Shown here one piece after another: positions 1-10,048 of a stretch of DNA of 64,000 nucleotides. Source of the DNA: Oikopleura dioica (taxonomy: Eukaryota > Chordata > Appendicularia > Copelata > Oikopleuridae); the NCBI GenBank assembly GCA_907165135.1, contig OU015566.1, forward strand, positions 1,242,501 through 1,306,500. Reading direction: 5' to 3'. Numbering within the stretch: the first letter of the stretch is position 1; each line of letters starts with the position of its first letter. A program made the position numbers and the translations under genes. The notes beneath the pieces were generated by a model. That model ran no database searches. It saw only the letters and a list, made by a program, of their open reading frames with translations, and was not told the DNA's origin.

Positions 1-138
1 ATAAAGAATTGGTCCTGTACCGATTCCAATTGGAGTGCACGCTGTTGGATTTGGTAATCCTAAGTCAGTGACATCATCAAAGTTGGGTTCAATTCCCATG
101 CCAGGGACTTCGATGTTCACAGGATTAAAATTCCACAT
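1..138 (-). CDS. N-terminal fragment of an unidentified protein
   Basis: An ATG at 138 opens a minus-strand frame that stays open for 46 codons to the window edge. It begins MWNFNPVNIEVPGMGIEPN and ends ...TPIGIGTGPILY, soluble and Gly/Pro/Asn-rich with no signal peptide. I do not recognise the family. The last bases (5-20, coding GTGPIL) resemble the end of the MITE at 13355-13745 (shared agaattggtcctgta), so the 3' part seen here could be element sequence or chance. Only the 5' end of the gene is in the window. Confidence 0.4.
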   Translation of the reverse strand, partial: MWNFNPVNIEVPGMGIEPNFDDVTDLGLPNPTACTPIGIGTGPILY

Positions 139-949
139 CAGCGCACACAACGTTTTTTGTGCTTTTTGTGCTCATGTGCTGAGAAATACGCTGGCTTTCT
201 AGTATTTCTCATATAACGGAGAAGGACAAAAACGAGCATCTCGGAAGTTTGGACTTTCCCCTACCCTCGTCAGTTGTTTGTGCGCATTTAGCGTCTTGAC
301 AGCGCCCGATCAAGGGGATCAAGTGGAAAAGACGTTCTCCGAGGAAATTGGCATTTTTAAAACTTGATCTGCGCTGCCGAAACTACTCAGGCGGATAAAC
401 AGGACACATTTTCTCTCTCTTCAGACGCCGTCATAAAAATATTGCTCTTTTCAATTAAATATTTTTGGGGTTTCTCGAGTTCAGAAAAAAAGCAAAGAGT
501 TCGGTTTTTTGAAGAAAAAATCAGTGGAAAATTACGAGAAAACGTGGTTAGCTCGTTTCAAACGAACAATTTTGGTATTATCTTCGGTCCATTTAGGGCG
601 CGTCCAAATAATGCATCCGCTTTGTCGACAGCTTACTTAGTTCATACGTCCTAGCTCAATTCTTCTTACAGTTGTCATCCTCTCTTCCCGTTATTCTTCG
701 ATTGACGAATTTTTAATGATACAAAATGATGAAAAAAAGATGAGAGTTCCGGTGAAGGCTTTAAATTAAGCCGGCCGCAATATTTCTTTTCGACGGAAAA
801 TGAGCTTCTCCAGATAGTTTTGCGGTTTTCTTTGATGATTGGAGCTTGGTTTGAATGAAAATATTGATTTTGATGGGGGAGATAATCACTCATTTTGACA
901 AATATAAGAGAAAAATTTTTATTGAATCCTTTTTTTATTTTTAAATTTA

Positions 950-992
950 ACCCTCACCCTAGCACTAACCCTAACCCTAACCCTAACCCTTA
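950..992. repeat. interstitial telomere-like CCCTAA array
   Basis: About six CCCTAA-type hexamers with slight decay (ctaaccctaaccctaaccct). Similar short tracts occur at about 1830, 2984-3050, 42463-42481 and 47625, so this is an interstitial motif and not a chromosome end. Confidence 0.8.
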
Positions 993-1498
993 CCAAAGTG
1001 TTCTTTTTTAGACGTAGTAGAAAGCTATTGTCGCAGAGTTTACCGAATCTGGCTATTATTTTCCCCGAACGGGTACTACGCATAAGCCAACATAGAAGTT
1101 ATTTTTAAGTGTGCCCGAAAAAGATAATCCAAGACCGAGATTATGAAAGATGCTTTTGATGGCACTTTTTTCATCTTTAGATAGTTTGTTCTATCAAGAT
1201 AACCAGGCGAAATGAACGAGTCTCTCTTCAGAATTGACTTCATAATTGATTTTCTTGGACGGAGAATTGCTTGTTGATCTTGATCAATTTTGATAGTCAT
1301 TTGAACTACTTGTGTAGAATGGCTGAGAATGTATAGAAATAAACTCTCACATGAATACAAACAGAGCAATAAGGTGACAGATAGACTATTAACAATTCAT
1401 TAATGAGATGATAAAAAAAGATGGCTAATTAACGATTTGAGTGTTTATTCGGAGATGACGAGTCGAGCCGACAAAATTTCGGTCTAATTCTATAAATG

Positions 1499-1716
1499 GA
1501 AGTGAATTTTTGATTTCCAATAAGATAATGTATTTTGCCTACCCTAATAAAAAGCCTTATCCATGAAATCAGTTTCATATTTTGGTTAAACCGAAAATTT
1601 TAGGACTAAACTAATTTTCGGAAGTGAATTCTTGGATTGCCAATAAGATTGCTGTATTAAGCCTACCATCCAATCAAAACCCTTTCCATAAAAATCTGTT
1701 CCAAAAATTGGTTCTA
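1499..1716. repeat. two copies of a ~100-bp CCAAT-containing MITE
   Basis: Two adjacent copies (about 1499-1592 and 1618-1716). Each carries GGAAGTGA at one side, an inverted CCAAT...ATTGG pair in the middle and TTTTGGTT at the other side. Further copies are near 4283, 7938, 14203, 14302, 17270 and 22915, in both orientations. Confidence 0.7.
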
Positions 1717-2006
1717 CCCAAATTTTACGAAATTCAAATTTTTCGAATTTTTTCGAAAATTCGGGAAACACAATCGAGTTTTTCTGCCGATTGGTGCCAC
1801 ATGCCTTAAAATTCTTAAAACAAGTATCTTTAGCCTAACCTTAACCCTTACTCAGTAAGCTTACTGTATCAAGGAATAAAAGATGATTCCATCCAATTCT
1901 TTGTTTGATCCGCATCACAGTCGCTCAAAAGAAAAATCGCCCCATCATCGTTATCTTTTTGCATATTGAAGTCATACAGTAAGATGGCGCTCTAAAGAAA
2001 CTGCGG

Positions 2007-2013
2007 TATAAAT
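2007..2013 (+). promoter_or_regulatory. TATA box
   Basis: TATAAAT lies 45-51 bp upstream of the ATG at 2058, the spacing also seen before other small secreted-protein genes in this window (14590, 42070). Confidence 0.45.
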
Positions 2014-2057
2014 ATTCTCGGAGAGGGCATGGTGATAAAGTGTACAAAAAAACTCCG

Positions 2058-2254
2058 ATGAAGTGTGAAGCATTTTTCCTTCTCTTTGGATTAGGAAACA
2101 GTTTTTACGTCAAAGAGAAAAAAGAAAATGAAGATTTTTTCAAGGAAATTATTGAAAAAACGATGATTCGTTCGTTTGAAAAAATTTTCAATCACTCAAA
2201 AAGGTTGATCGAGTCCGACGAAATTTGCATCAAACCAACAATCGCTGGTATATA
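2058..2254 (+). CDS. candidate small secreted protein (first exon)
   Basis: From the ATG at 2058 the frame reads MKCEAFFLLFGLGNSFYV (signal-peptide-like) and continues charged and lysine-rich to an in-frame TAG at 2253-2255. Downstream, in another frame, is a second protein-like stretch (about 2254-2350, containing NEEDSLVLPMNENAEEN). The two would join only with a frame change, so there is an unrecognised splice, an indel or decay. A TATA box sits at the expected distance. No family recognised. Confidence 0.35.
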
Positions 2255-2394
2255 GGAAATGAAGAAGATTCGCTTGTTCTTCCAATGAATGAAAATGCAG
2301 AAGAAAATGATGGAGGGGAGCTGTATTTTCTTTTACTATAAAATTTTATTTTCAATATACAAAGTTTATCTATTTTTCCTGTTTTTCTACCTTG

Positions 2395-2545
2395 GGTGGG
2401 GGGTTGGTCAAGGGGGCGTAGCCCCCTTGGTAAGGGTTAGTGGCAGCTCGAATGATAACCCCGACAAACCCCCAGACTACCAAATCAGCGACCCTGGTTG
2501 AGGGTCCCGGGGGCGTGGCCCCTGGGTTAGGTTAGGGGTCGCTCG
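2395..2545. repeat. GC-rich palindromic repeat module
   Basis: Contains gggggcgtagccccc, a short perfect hairpin, followed by cttggtaagggttag and a second GC-rich block. Related modules occur around 13430-13690, 47490-47560, 48470-48505 and 55500-55620, often beside TTAGGG-like words. They look like decayed termini of a mobile element. Confidence 0.5.
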
Positions 2546-2788
2546 AATGATAAACCCCGACGAGCAGATTAGTCGGCGAATTTTGAGCTTCAGATGGAGA
2601 CAACAAGGACATCTGAGTTGAACTTCGAGTTTTATGAAAAAGTCAATAAAGCCTCAAAATCTCGCGGCAGCGGAAAGAAATGCTCGTTGTTTGCATTACG
2701 AGCATAACTTTCTTGGTACACGACAAATATTCACTACCGCCCCAAATAAAGGAACCCCAGATTTTTTGTTTTATGAAATTTTAAAGAA

Positions 2789-5700
2789 ATGGAAGGAGAG
2801 ACAAACGACGCTTACGTCACTAGTTTTGATGATGTCGAAATTAATGATGACAGAGAAAGAGAGGGCCAAACAGGAAGTGAAACAGAGAAGATGGAAGAGG
2901 AGGATATGGATGCTTTCGAGTTCAATTTGATTACGGTAAAATTTGGCGATGAAAATTTTTTTTTTCAATAATTTTAAAAATTTTCTCAACCCTAACCCTA
3001 ACCCCAAATCTAACCCTAACCCGTATCCAAGCTCTAACCCTAACCCTAAAATACTTTTTCAGGACTATCAAAATGTCGAAAAAGAAGACAAAAATCTCAT
3101 CTTTTACCTCGTCATGCCTTTTTTGAAACTCGCCATTTTCATCAGCAATCATGCTCGTTTCTTCAAAATCGGAATCGTCCTTACCCTGATCGCTGGATTC
3201 ATCATTTACACTGGCTTTGCCCTTTCGATAAATTTCGGAGAAGCATTGATTCCTCTCGTTCTGGGCTGTCTGGCAGTCTTTTTTATTTGCTGGGACAAGT
3301 TTATGCTCAAATATGAGGACAAGATCGGCGATTGGTACACGACTTCGACGAAGAATTCGCCTACTTTTTGGCGGCTTCTGAAGATTATTTCGGGCCTAGC
3401 TGTTTGTGGAGTTCTTTTAGGTTTGGTAAGGCAATGTCTGTTATATTTTAGCAAATTCGGTAAATGATTTAGCTTGTTTACGACATTTTCTTCGCCGAGG
3501 AAAAAATCAAGGAGAAGAACTTGGTCGCCTGCGCTGGAATTCTCGTCTACTCTCTTTTATGCATTCTCATGTCACGAGCTCCGCACAAGATCAATTTCCG
3601 AACAGTCATTTGGGCCTTTGGAATTCAAATCGTTTTCGGCATCTTTGTTTTGAGAACTACAGCTGGTTTCATCGCCTTTGACGTAAGTTTCTCTCCATTG
3701 CTTCATTTTTCATCAATTTCAGTGGCTTTCGAGTCAAATTCAAAAATTCCTCGACTATTCGAAATGCGGCTCCCTCGCTGTTTTCGGCAATTCGGAAGGC
3801 GATATTTCCTCTTTCGCCTTTTCCGCCCTTCCGACAGTAATTTACTTTTCCATGGTCATCGCGGTCCTGTACTACACTGGAATCATGCCGTATTTCATCA
3901 AAAAAATCTCCTGGATAATGGAAATCACGTGCGATGTCAGCGGCCCGGAAGCGATTGTTTGCGTTGGCAATATTTTCGTCGGGCAGACAGAGTCCCCGCT
4001 GCTGATCAAGCCCTTTATCAAGAACTTAACGCAATCGGAACTTTTTGTCGTCATGGTTTCTGGACTAGGTAAGATAAGAAAAATCTCGGGGCGCCCTGGG
4101 AAAGTAGCAAAATGTCGCCGAATGCCGCCAAATGTCGCTGAATGTCGCCGAATGTCGCTACTTTTTTTGAAAACAGGCATTTTGAAAGAAAATTGAGTGG
4201 GGACATTCGGCGACATTCGGCGACAGTCAGCGACATTCGGCGACATTAGGCGACTTTCCCAATGTCGCCCAAAATGTCTGGTAGAACCAAGAGAAGGAAG
4301 TGATTTCAGGGATCTGGGTTTTGATTGGTCGGTTGCCCAAATACAGCTAGCTCATTGGTCTTCAGAAAATGCACTTCCTTTTGATGGTTCTAGCCGAAAT
4401 GTCCTCAGACTGTAGGAAAGAAAATAAACTTAATGGTAAATAAAAATCAAAAACAAGATTTTCGGATTCTTGGCTCTTGTAGAATTTGTTCTTTTTCCAC
4501 TCAATCATGCCTGTATCGCCCCGTTTCAGCTGTGTTTAGCCTCGATTGCTGGATCAGTCTTCGGCCTATTCGTAAACATGGGAATCGACTCTACCGCCCT
4601 GCTGACAGCCTGCGTTATGTCAGCCCCAGGCTCGCTTGCTATCGCAAAGATGGTTTATCCAGAAGTAAATTCGTGAAAAAAAATTTTCGTCTCAACAATT
4701 TTCAGCTTCAAAAATCGAAATTTCGCGGCAAAAACAGCAAAAGCGATGAAAAGCAAGAGCAAACAGCAAACAACGCCCTTGAAGCCGCTTCCGCCGGGAT
4801 CATTGACTCGATCCCACTCGTCGCTGCTATTGCCGCGATGCTTATTGGATTCCAGTCGCTGACCTTTTGGCTCAATGATGCAATTCATTGGATGGGAGAG
4901 TCGGTTGGATACGACAACTGGAGCTTTGACATTCTTCTCAGCTACATTTTCTACCCTTTCACGATTCTTCTCGGGCTCGAAATGTCGGAAGTTTTCTCTG
5001 GTAAGAAAGAAGCATTGCTAAGCCTAACTTAAGGTGGTAGATATCAAGAATCGCCATTTTCCGTCAGACTTTTTTCCCAAAGTTAAAATAGTAACACCCT
5101 TATTTTTCTTTGAAAACCAAAATTTTAGACCTTTATCGATTTTTTATGAAAGCCGAAATTTCAGATTTCAAAAAAATTTTTAACAAAATTTTTCGTCAAA
5201 GATTGCTAATTTTCTCAAAATCGTCATTTTTGCAACAATCGGAAGTGCCAGATTTGCATTGAAGCTTCTCAAAAACTCAATAAATCTAAATTTTTGGCTT
5301 TCATAGGAAATAGATAATTGCCTGAAATAAATTTTGAGCAGAAAAATTAAGGGGGTCACTGTACTAAAATTTTGAGAAAACACTGACAGGAAATCCGATT
5401 CGTGATGTCCACCCCGTTAAGGGTGTCAACATTTTTTTTGACGAAATCGACGTGAACACCCTTAATGGTAACGAAAATTTTAGTTGCCCTGATGGTTGGC
5501 CAAAAAACTTTCTTCACCGAAATCGTCGCCTACACAACTCTTCAAGAAAACATCGAAAACCGCGAAAAATTTCTCCCAAAGTGCGATTGCGAAGGAAATG
5601 TCATGTGGCTCTCGGAAAGGTCAGAAATCTTGACGACGTACGCGCTCTCGGGTTTTGCCAATTTCGCCAGTATTGGTATCGTCATTGGTGGTCTCTCTGG

Positions 5701-6063
5701 CATGGCGCCTCAAAGAAGGGGGATGCTGTCCAAGTAAGAGGGGGGAAATGAAAGGTTGTTGTAGTGATTTTAGGCTTGGAATGCTGGCTTTGTTGACCGC
5801 GACGATCAGTTGCATGGAACGAGCTTGTGTCGCTTCGATTCTTTACGCAGGTTTGCTCGATCTTCAGGTCAAACACCTCATTTCATTATCAAGAGGGTGA
5901 GAATCCCTTTCTCTGGGGCAGCCAAAATCTAAGAGGATGCGAATTCGTCGACAACGAACTCGGTTCCGGCTGCGGAGTCAGTTGCAATGGAGTGTTGATT
6001 AATTCGACAGAAAGTTGCGAAGTCTACGGCCCTGCGGGAGGACAAAGATCCTGCTTCGATTGA
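2789..6063 (+). CDS. concentrative nucleoside transporter (CNT, SLC28 family)
   Basis: Nine exons: 2789-2935, 3063-3425, 3473-3682, 3723-4068, 4540-4664, 4706-5000, 5484-5733, 5774-5850, 5894-6063. All joins are GT-AG and the lengths sum to 661 codons (660 aa, close to vertebrate CNTs). The start follows no other in-frame ATG and opens a ~50-residue acidic cytosolic tail. The family signature is clear in exon 4: GNIFVGQTESPLLI, followed by the SGLASIAG turn, then NALEAAS and a GxKTFFTE-like segment in exons 6-7. CNTs import nucleosides with Na+ across the plasma membrane using an elevator-type trimer. After the last membrane segments the C-terminus is short and Cys-rich, probably extracellular. 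Introns 1, 4 and 6 are enlarged by repeats. AATAAA lies at 6088. Which member (CNT1, 2 or 3) cannot be told. Confidence 0.93.
2984..3050. repeat. telomere-like array inside CNT intron 1
   Basis: Degenerate CCCTAA hexamers fill most of the 127-nt first intron between the donor at 2936 and the acceptor at 3062. Confidence 0.8.
4099..4400. repeat. inverted minisatellite plus CCAAT MITE in CNT intron 4
   Basis: 4099-4166 repeats words like aatgtcgccg. 4199-4266 repeats the reverse complement (cattcggcga), so the two halves can fold on each other. It is followed by a CCAAT-type MITE copy at about 4283-4398. Together they expand the intron to 471 nt, about ten times the local norm. Confidence 0.7.
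5029..5464. mobile_element. TTAA-bounded MITE in CNT intron 6
   Basis: Starts TTAAGGTGGTAGATATCAAG at 5029 and ends with an imperfect inverse (gatgtccaccccgttaa) at 5420. A copy of about the same length is at 15418-15809 with almost perfect ends. A second short inverted pair (ttaagggtgt ... acacccttaa) continues to 5464. The TTAA at both ends is the target preference of piggyBac-like transposases. Confidence 0.7.
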
Positions 6064-6136
6064 AAAAAAAAATATTTTTGTTAGAATAATAAATTATTGA
6101 AACGACATGTCTTTCTTATTTCTGATTGGCTGATTT

Positions 6137-7227
6137 TTATTGAATGTTTAACACATCGCTGTTTTGGCCATCGACGTAGCTGGAGTTTTTCATCAAAGTT
6201 TTTGCATCTTTCGACTCGACCCAATCGACTGAAAATTTCCATTTCATTCTGTCGGTTTTCAAAAGGGCTTACTTTGTTCGACGCCATCCAAATCATCATC
6301 ATCTCCGTCCTCGTTGCTCTTCAGGCAGACCTTGATTCTAGCGCGCATTTCTGCCGGCAATCGCGCCAATTCGGCTTTGATGATTTCTTCCTCTTCTTCA
6401 GAATCGTAGTCTGGTTCGGTGTTCTTTCCAGCTTCGGGAATAAGGCCTCGAGCTCGCTGTTCTACGTATCGGGCGCGTTTTTCTAGAGCTGATTCTTTTT
6501 TCGACCTGAAATTTTATCGAAAAACGAAACAAAACCCGCTCTTACTTTTTCTGAGCGTCTGGTTGCCAAATACCCCCAGTTCGATATGTCTTGTAATCTT
6601 CCTCCATCTCTGGCGGTTCATCATCTTCGCCATCTTCTGGTTCTTCAACGATTGGTTCGGAAATATCGACAGGCTTTGGTGGTTCTGGATTGAGAATGCC
6701 CTCGTGCTTCAATTCTGGCGGACTCGAGCCGTGAACCTTTGGCCAGGTGATTTCCCCAGCGGTTTGTTTTTTCATCGAAACTTCGACCTAAAAATGATTT
6801 TGAAAGGGAACGGACTGTTTAAATCTTGCCTTGTTAGGAGACATCGTTAGAAGTGCTGTTTCGATTTTGACTTCATCATGAAAGTCTGCGATTTTCAAGC
6901 TGACCAGTCTCTTGAACCATCCAAAACAAGCAAATATCGTCAAATCTGAGCCAGAACTCTCGGCGTACGTTAAATTTGGATCGCATGTTTTGACATAAAT
7001 CGTCACTAGAATTTAAACTAGAGAAAGCTTCCAGAATTTTTGTAGTCGAAAATTCTTTCAAAAAAGCAATCTTGAAAAAAACCTGTGATTTTTTCAGTTG
7101 ATTGAGAAAAATCCCATCTCGGCATAAAGTTCGGATGTTCTGGATTTGGCGGTGGACCGACATTTAGTCCAATTTCTTCAAGAGCTTTTCTCAAAGTTGG
7201 TGTAACTTTATCTCGAATTCGGCCCAT
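6137..7227 (-). CDS. CS (p23/CHORD-SGT1-like) domain protein
   Basis: Five exons: 7227-7083, 7005-6830, 6787-6546, 6505-6273, 6228-6137, summing to 296 codons (295 aa). Residues ~40-120 look like a CS domain: RWDFSQSTEKITVTIYVK, then a KVEVSMKKQ strand and a TW before a Pro-rich turn, like the C-terminal CS domain of CHORDC1-type HSP90 co-chaperones. The rest is acidic and coiled (EDGEDDEPPEMEED, YDSEEEEEII). No CHORD cysteines are present, so it is not a full CHORDC1. The second intron (6829-6790) begins GC after AAG, a GC-AG intron. The stop TAA at 6137-6139 lies inside CAATAAAAA, so stop and poly(A) signal overlap. Probably a cytosolic chaperone adaptor; the exact orthologue is unknown. 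Confidence 0.65.
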
Positions 7228-7586
7228 TTCTTTTTTTTTCTTTTGATTTTTTTTCTTTCTTTTGGTTTTTTGTTCGTTTTATTTTGAGCTACAGTGAGTC
7301 GTAGTGATAGTGCGTCAGCTGTGAAAATCCACAATTGCCGCGGCAGATCTCTATTTTTGGCAATTGACGCGATTTTTCGAGCTTTTTCGAGAAACAGCCC
7401 CTCTCTCGATCCAAAATACCAGCTCCAGTTCCATTTCTAAATTGAATTAGATGAGCACCACATCATCTGAAACATTTCCTTGGACACGCTTATTAATTCA
7501 AAATTCCAACTTTTAACTGGTCCACTAGCTGGCGTTTTCTCTATTTATTCATCTCAACAACCTTTTTTTCGCAAAAAAACAAAAAG

Positions 7587-9939
7587 ATGAAAAAATTTAG
7601 TATTTTGATCCTCAATTTTATCAAAAATTCAAAAGCACAAATTCAATGGGCTCCGAATTTTACGACTGAAGACATAGAAGAGAAGAGTGAATCATCAAAA
7701 ATCGTAGCAACCAAACCACTAGCGATTGAAAACTTTGTTGAAACTGTAGAAATGCTGGAGATACAACAAGAACTCTCGGAAACAGGAAGTTTTCAGGGAA
7801 TCGCCCAGTGTTGGAGATGTACAGAAGCGACTTCATACGAAGGTATGTTTTTGTTCAACAAGGGTTGCCAATTTTTGAATTTTTTTCCGAAAAATTTTCA
7901 AAAAAAATGGCGATTTTTCTCATTTTTTTTGAGAGAAAATGCACTTTTGGATTACCAATAAGATTGCTGTACTTGGCCTCACAGCCAATCAAAATCCTGA
8001 TCAGGAAAATAACTTCCATTTTTTGGTTCTACCAATTTTATTGTCAAAAAAATCATGCATTTTTATGATGAAGTTGGTTGCCGCCGGGTAAGAGTTTGTT
8101 TCCAATGAAGTCTTCTCGGCGGCGGTCGGGCTACTGGAATAATGAAATGCGCAATGATCTGGTCCAAATGCGCCATGTATCCGTTCACGGTGCCGAACTT
8201 GGTCAAGAGAGCTCGTTTTCGCGCTGCTGGGATTTCAGCATTTGCAGTTGCTATTGAATCGATCAGCTCGCAAAAATCTTGCATGCGTCTTAAAATCACG
8301 GTTCTGGAGAAATTCTAAGCGTGAACGGGTTTTTATTGAGAGCCGCGTGCGCCATAATCATCTGCAATTTCGTCGAGTAGATTTGCAAGGTCGAGGTCGT
8401 AGACGAAATCATCCCTGACTTCATAAGAGATGCCTCTCGCGACTTCAAGCGGATCTGGGCTGGGCTCGGCAACCTGTGTAGAAAACCTGAGTCAGGGTCA
8501 GAAAGATCTTTCAATTATAGATCTTTCACACCCTGACTCAGGCTTTCTACACAGGTTGCCGAGCCCAGGGTCTGGGAATGAGCTCGTATCAAGCTCATCA
8601 TTTCCGGTGTCCTGGGTTCCTTGGTCTTAAAATACAGTGTTATCCTTTTCCCTTTGAATAATCCCACCTAAAGCTTGTTCTAAAATCATCCTCGCACTTT
8701 TTTGAAGCGTCCAAGCAACTAAAAATAAAAGAGGGCAAAACTAGATCATTGCTTTTTTTAAAAGTACTTATGAATTTCTTCTTGCAAATATTCCCCTCGA
8801 TTGCAGCCGACTCAACATTCGAGAGAATCGAAGCTTGTTCCGCTCGTTCCGAAACATGAAGAATTCCGTTGTGTCCTCGGGAAAGGGTTGAACGAATCGC
8901 TTCGTGGACATTTTCGTCGCTGGTTAAAAATCGGCCCATAAAGATCAAATTCAACAGTTTTCCATCTTTTCGCAGTTTTTCGCCGACTTTTGGAAGGTTC
9001 AAAAAATCGCGATTTTGTCAACTGACCTTTTTTCTTTGCAGATTCTAGCGTCTCTGTTTCATCAAAGTCGACACTGTAACTTGCTTCAGAATCAGCTGTC
9101 AGAATTTTGAATCGAGCCATTTTTAAATTTATGACAAAGTTTCATTTTTTTCTTCTGGAGAGCAACCAACCAACGCTTCTTTATCGATTTCTAGAGCTTC
9201 AAAATCCTGTTCAGATTGCGCCACTCACGGAAAAATCGAAACATGCGCTGAAGATGCAGAATGCTACATCGAAGCAAGAATCAGATCTGCTTCTGTTCGT
9301 CGGTTTACCACCGGCTGCAAGCTGGCTAATGCATGCAACGATTTGAAGAATCAGAATTTCCGAGGGCCGAAGGTTTGGAATCAGTGCAAACCGGAAAATC
9401 ATCAGGAAGAGAGCGATGTTTTTGGAGAGTCAGTTTGTCGGCAGTGTTTTAGGAACAGAATTAAAGACATTTTTAGACATTTTTTAGACATTTTTTGACA
9501 TTAAACCGACATTTTTCAGACATTTTTGACATTTTGCCGACATTTATGAGACAAATTGGACATTTAAAGACATTTACGACATTTTCAGGCATTTTTTAGA
9601 CATTTTTAGACAATTTTTTGACATTTTCAGACAATTTTAGACATCTTCTGACATCTCAAGACATTTTGAGACATTTTGAGACATTTATAGACATTTTCTA
9701 GAAATTTTCAGACATTTTAAGACATTTAAAGATAAAATATAATTCTTTCGAAAAACCTTGATAATCCTGTGAAAAGACCATGTGTTCAAGAAAAAGACGC
9801 CTCAAGATGTTTTCAAACAACAGGAGAAAATCTCGGAATCCCCAACTGGGACGATTTTGGGACGACTTGGGATGTTTTCGGCAATACGACGCGATGGTTT
9901 TGGACTTCAAATTTGCCGAAACGACAGTCTGAAAAATAA
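7587..9939 (+). CDS. Ly6/uPAR-type three-finger domain secreted protein
   Basis: Exon 1 (7587-7842) encodes a hydrophobic N-terminus, an acidic linker and the first pair of domain cysteines, AQCWRCTEATSYE. Exon 2 starts at 9197 and continues ASKSCSDCATHGKIETC ... CKLANACNDLKNQNF ... ESVCRQCF, the later cysteines of the domain. They join in phase across GTATG...GAG, and only the join gives the complete cysteine pattern. The 1.35-kb intron contains a whole antisense gene and a MITE. The frame stops at 9496 in a simple repeat, but a protein-like third exon (9777-9939, starting PCVQEKDASRCFQTTGEN) fits in phase from a GT donor at 9444 or a GA donor at 9453. With it the protein is 221-224 aa and the stop overlaps AATAAA. 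Probably secreted; ligand unknown. Confidence 0.6.
7938..8033. repeat. CCAAT-type MITE copy
   Basis: Same element as at 1618-1716 and 17270-17360: ccaataagattgctg, ccaatcaaaa, and a terminal ttttggttctacc. It lies between the 3' end of the nested antisense gene and exon 1 of the host gene. Confidence 0.7.
8063..9120 (-). CDS. ubiquitin-like-domain protein nested in an intron
   Basis: ATG at 9120. Exons 9120-9027, 8986-8768 and 8718-8668 read as a ubiquitin-like fold (MARFKILTADSEASY start, LLNLIFMGRFLTSDENV in the position of the second half of ubiquitin). Exon 4 (8625-8565) continues to a GC-AG hairpin intron (8564-8460), after which LEVARGISYEVRDDFVYDL follows in frame. A further exon ends in helical sequence (FCELIDSIATANAEIPAARK) with stop at 8063-8065 and AATAAA just beyond. 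The join between the last two exons is not resolved; several non-GT donors would fit. No UBA, BAG or membrane segment is certain, so the family is not named. Confidence 0.55.
8460..8564 (-). mobile_element. hairpin element acting as a GC-AG intron (copy 1)
   Basis: On the minus strand the 105-nt insert starts GCTCGGCAACCTGTGTAG and ends CAGGTTGCCGAGCCCAG. The arms are nearly perfect inverted repeats over about 45 bp (ctgagtcaggg ... ccctgactcag) around a small AT loop. Removing GC...AG leaves an open frame. A related element is at 28532-28618 in another gene. Confidence 0.7.
9466..9725. repeat. degenerate 10-13-bp tandem repeat (gacattttta)n
   Basis: About 20 irregular copies of a gacatttt-type word. 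It begins inside or just after exon 2 of the Ly6-type gene and ends shortly before its probable last exon. Confidence 0.8.
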
Positions 9940-10048
9940 AAATTTCTTTCTACTTCTGTAAATAAAAGAAAATAATACAAGCATTTGTTGATTACTCATT
10001 CTTCGGGTCAGAGTTCATTTCCAAAATTGAGTTAAATTTATAAAGAGG

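Larger units (their letters stand above)
139..2000. other. repeat-rich interval without a recognised gene
   Basis: I see no open frame with protein-like composition here. The stretch holds the upstream side of the minus-strand gene at 1-138, a short telomere-like array (about 950-992) and two copies of the CCAAT-type MITE (about 1499-1716). The open frames present are AT-rich and lack plausible starts or splice sites. Confidence 0.5.

Noticed and set aside
364-654. Open frame of 96 codons on the plus strand
   Set aside because: AT-rich composition, no family resemblance, no supporting splice or promoter signal; it lies in a repeat-rich gap.
950-992. Chromosome end
   Set aside because: The telomere-like tract is short and degenerate, and genes continue on both sides.
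9107-9346. Independent gene starting at 9131 (ATGACAAAG...)
   Set aside because: The frame from that ATG loses the cysteine-rich reading; joining to the exon at 7587-7842 gives the complete domain with a standard splice.
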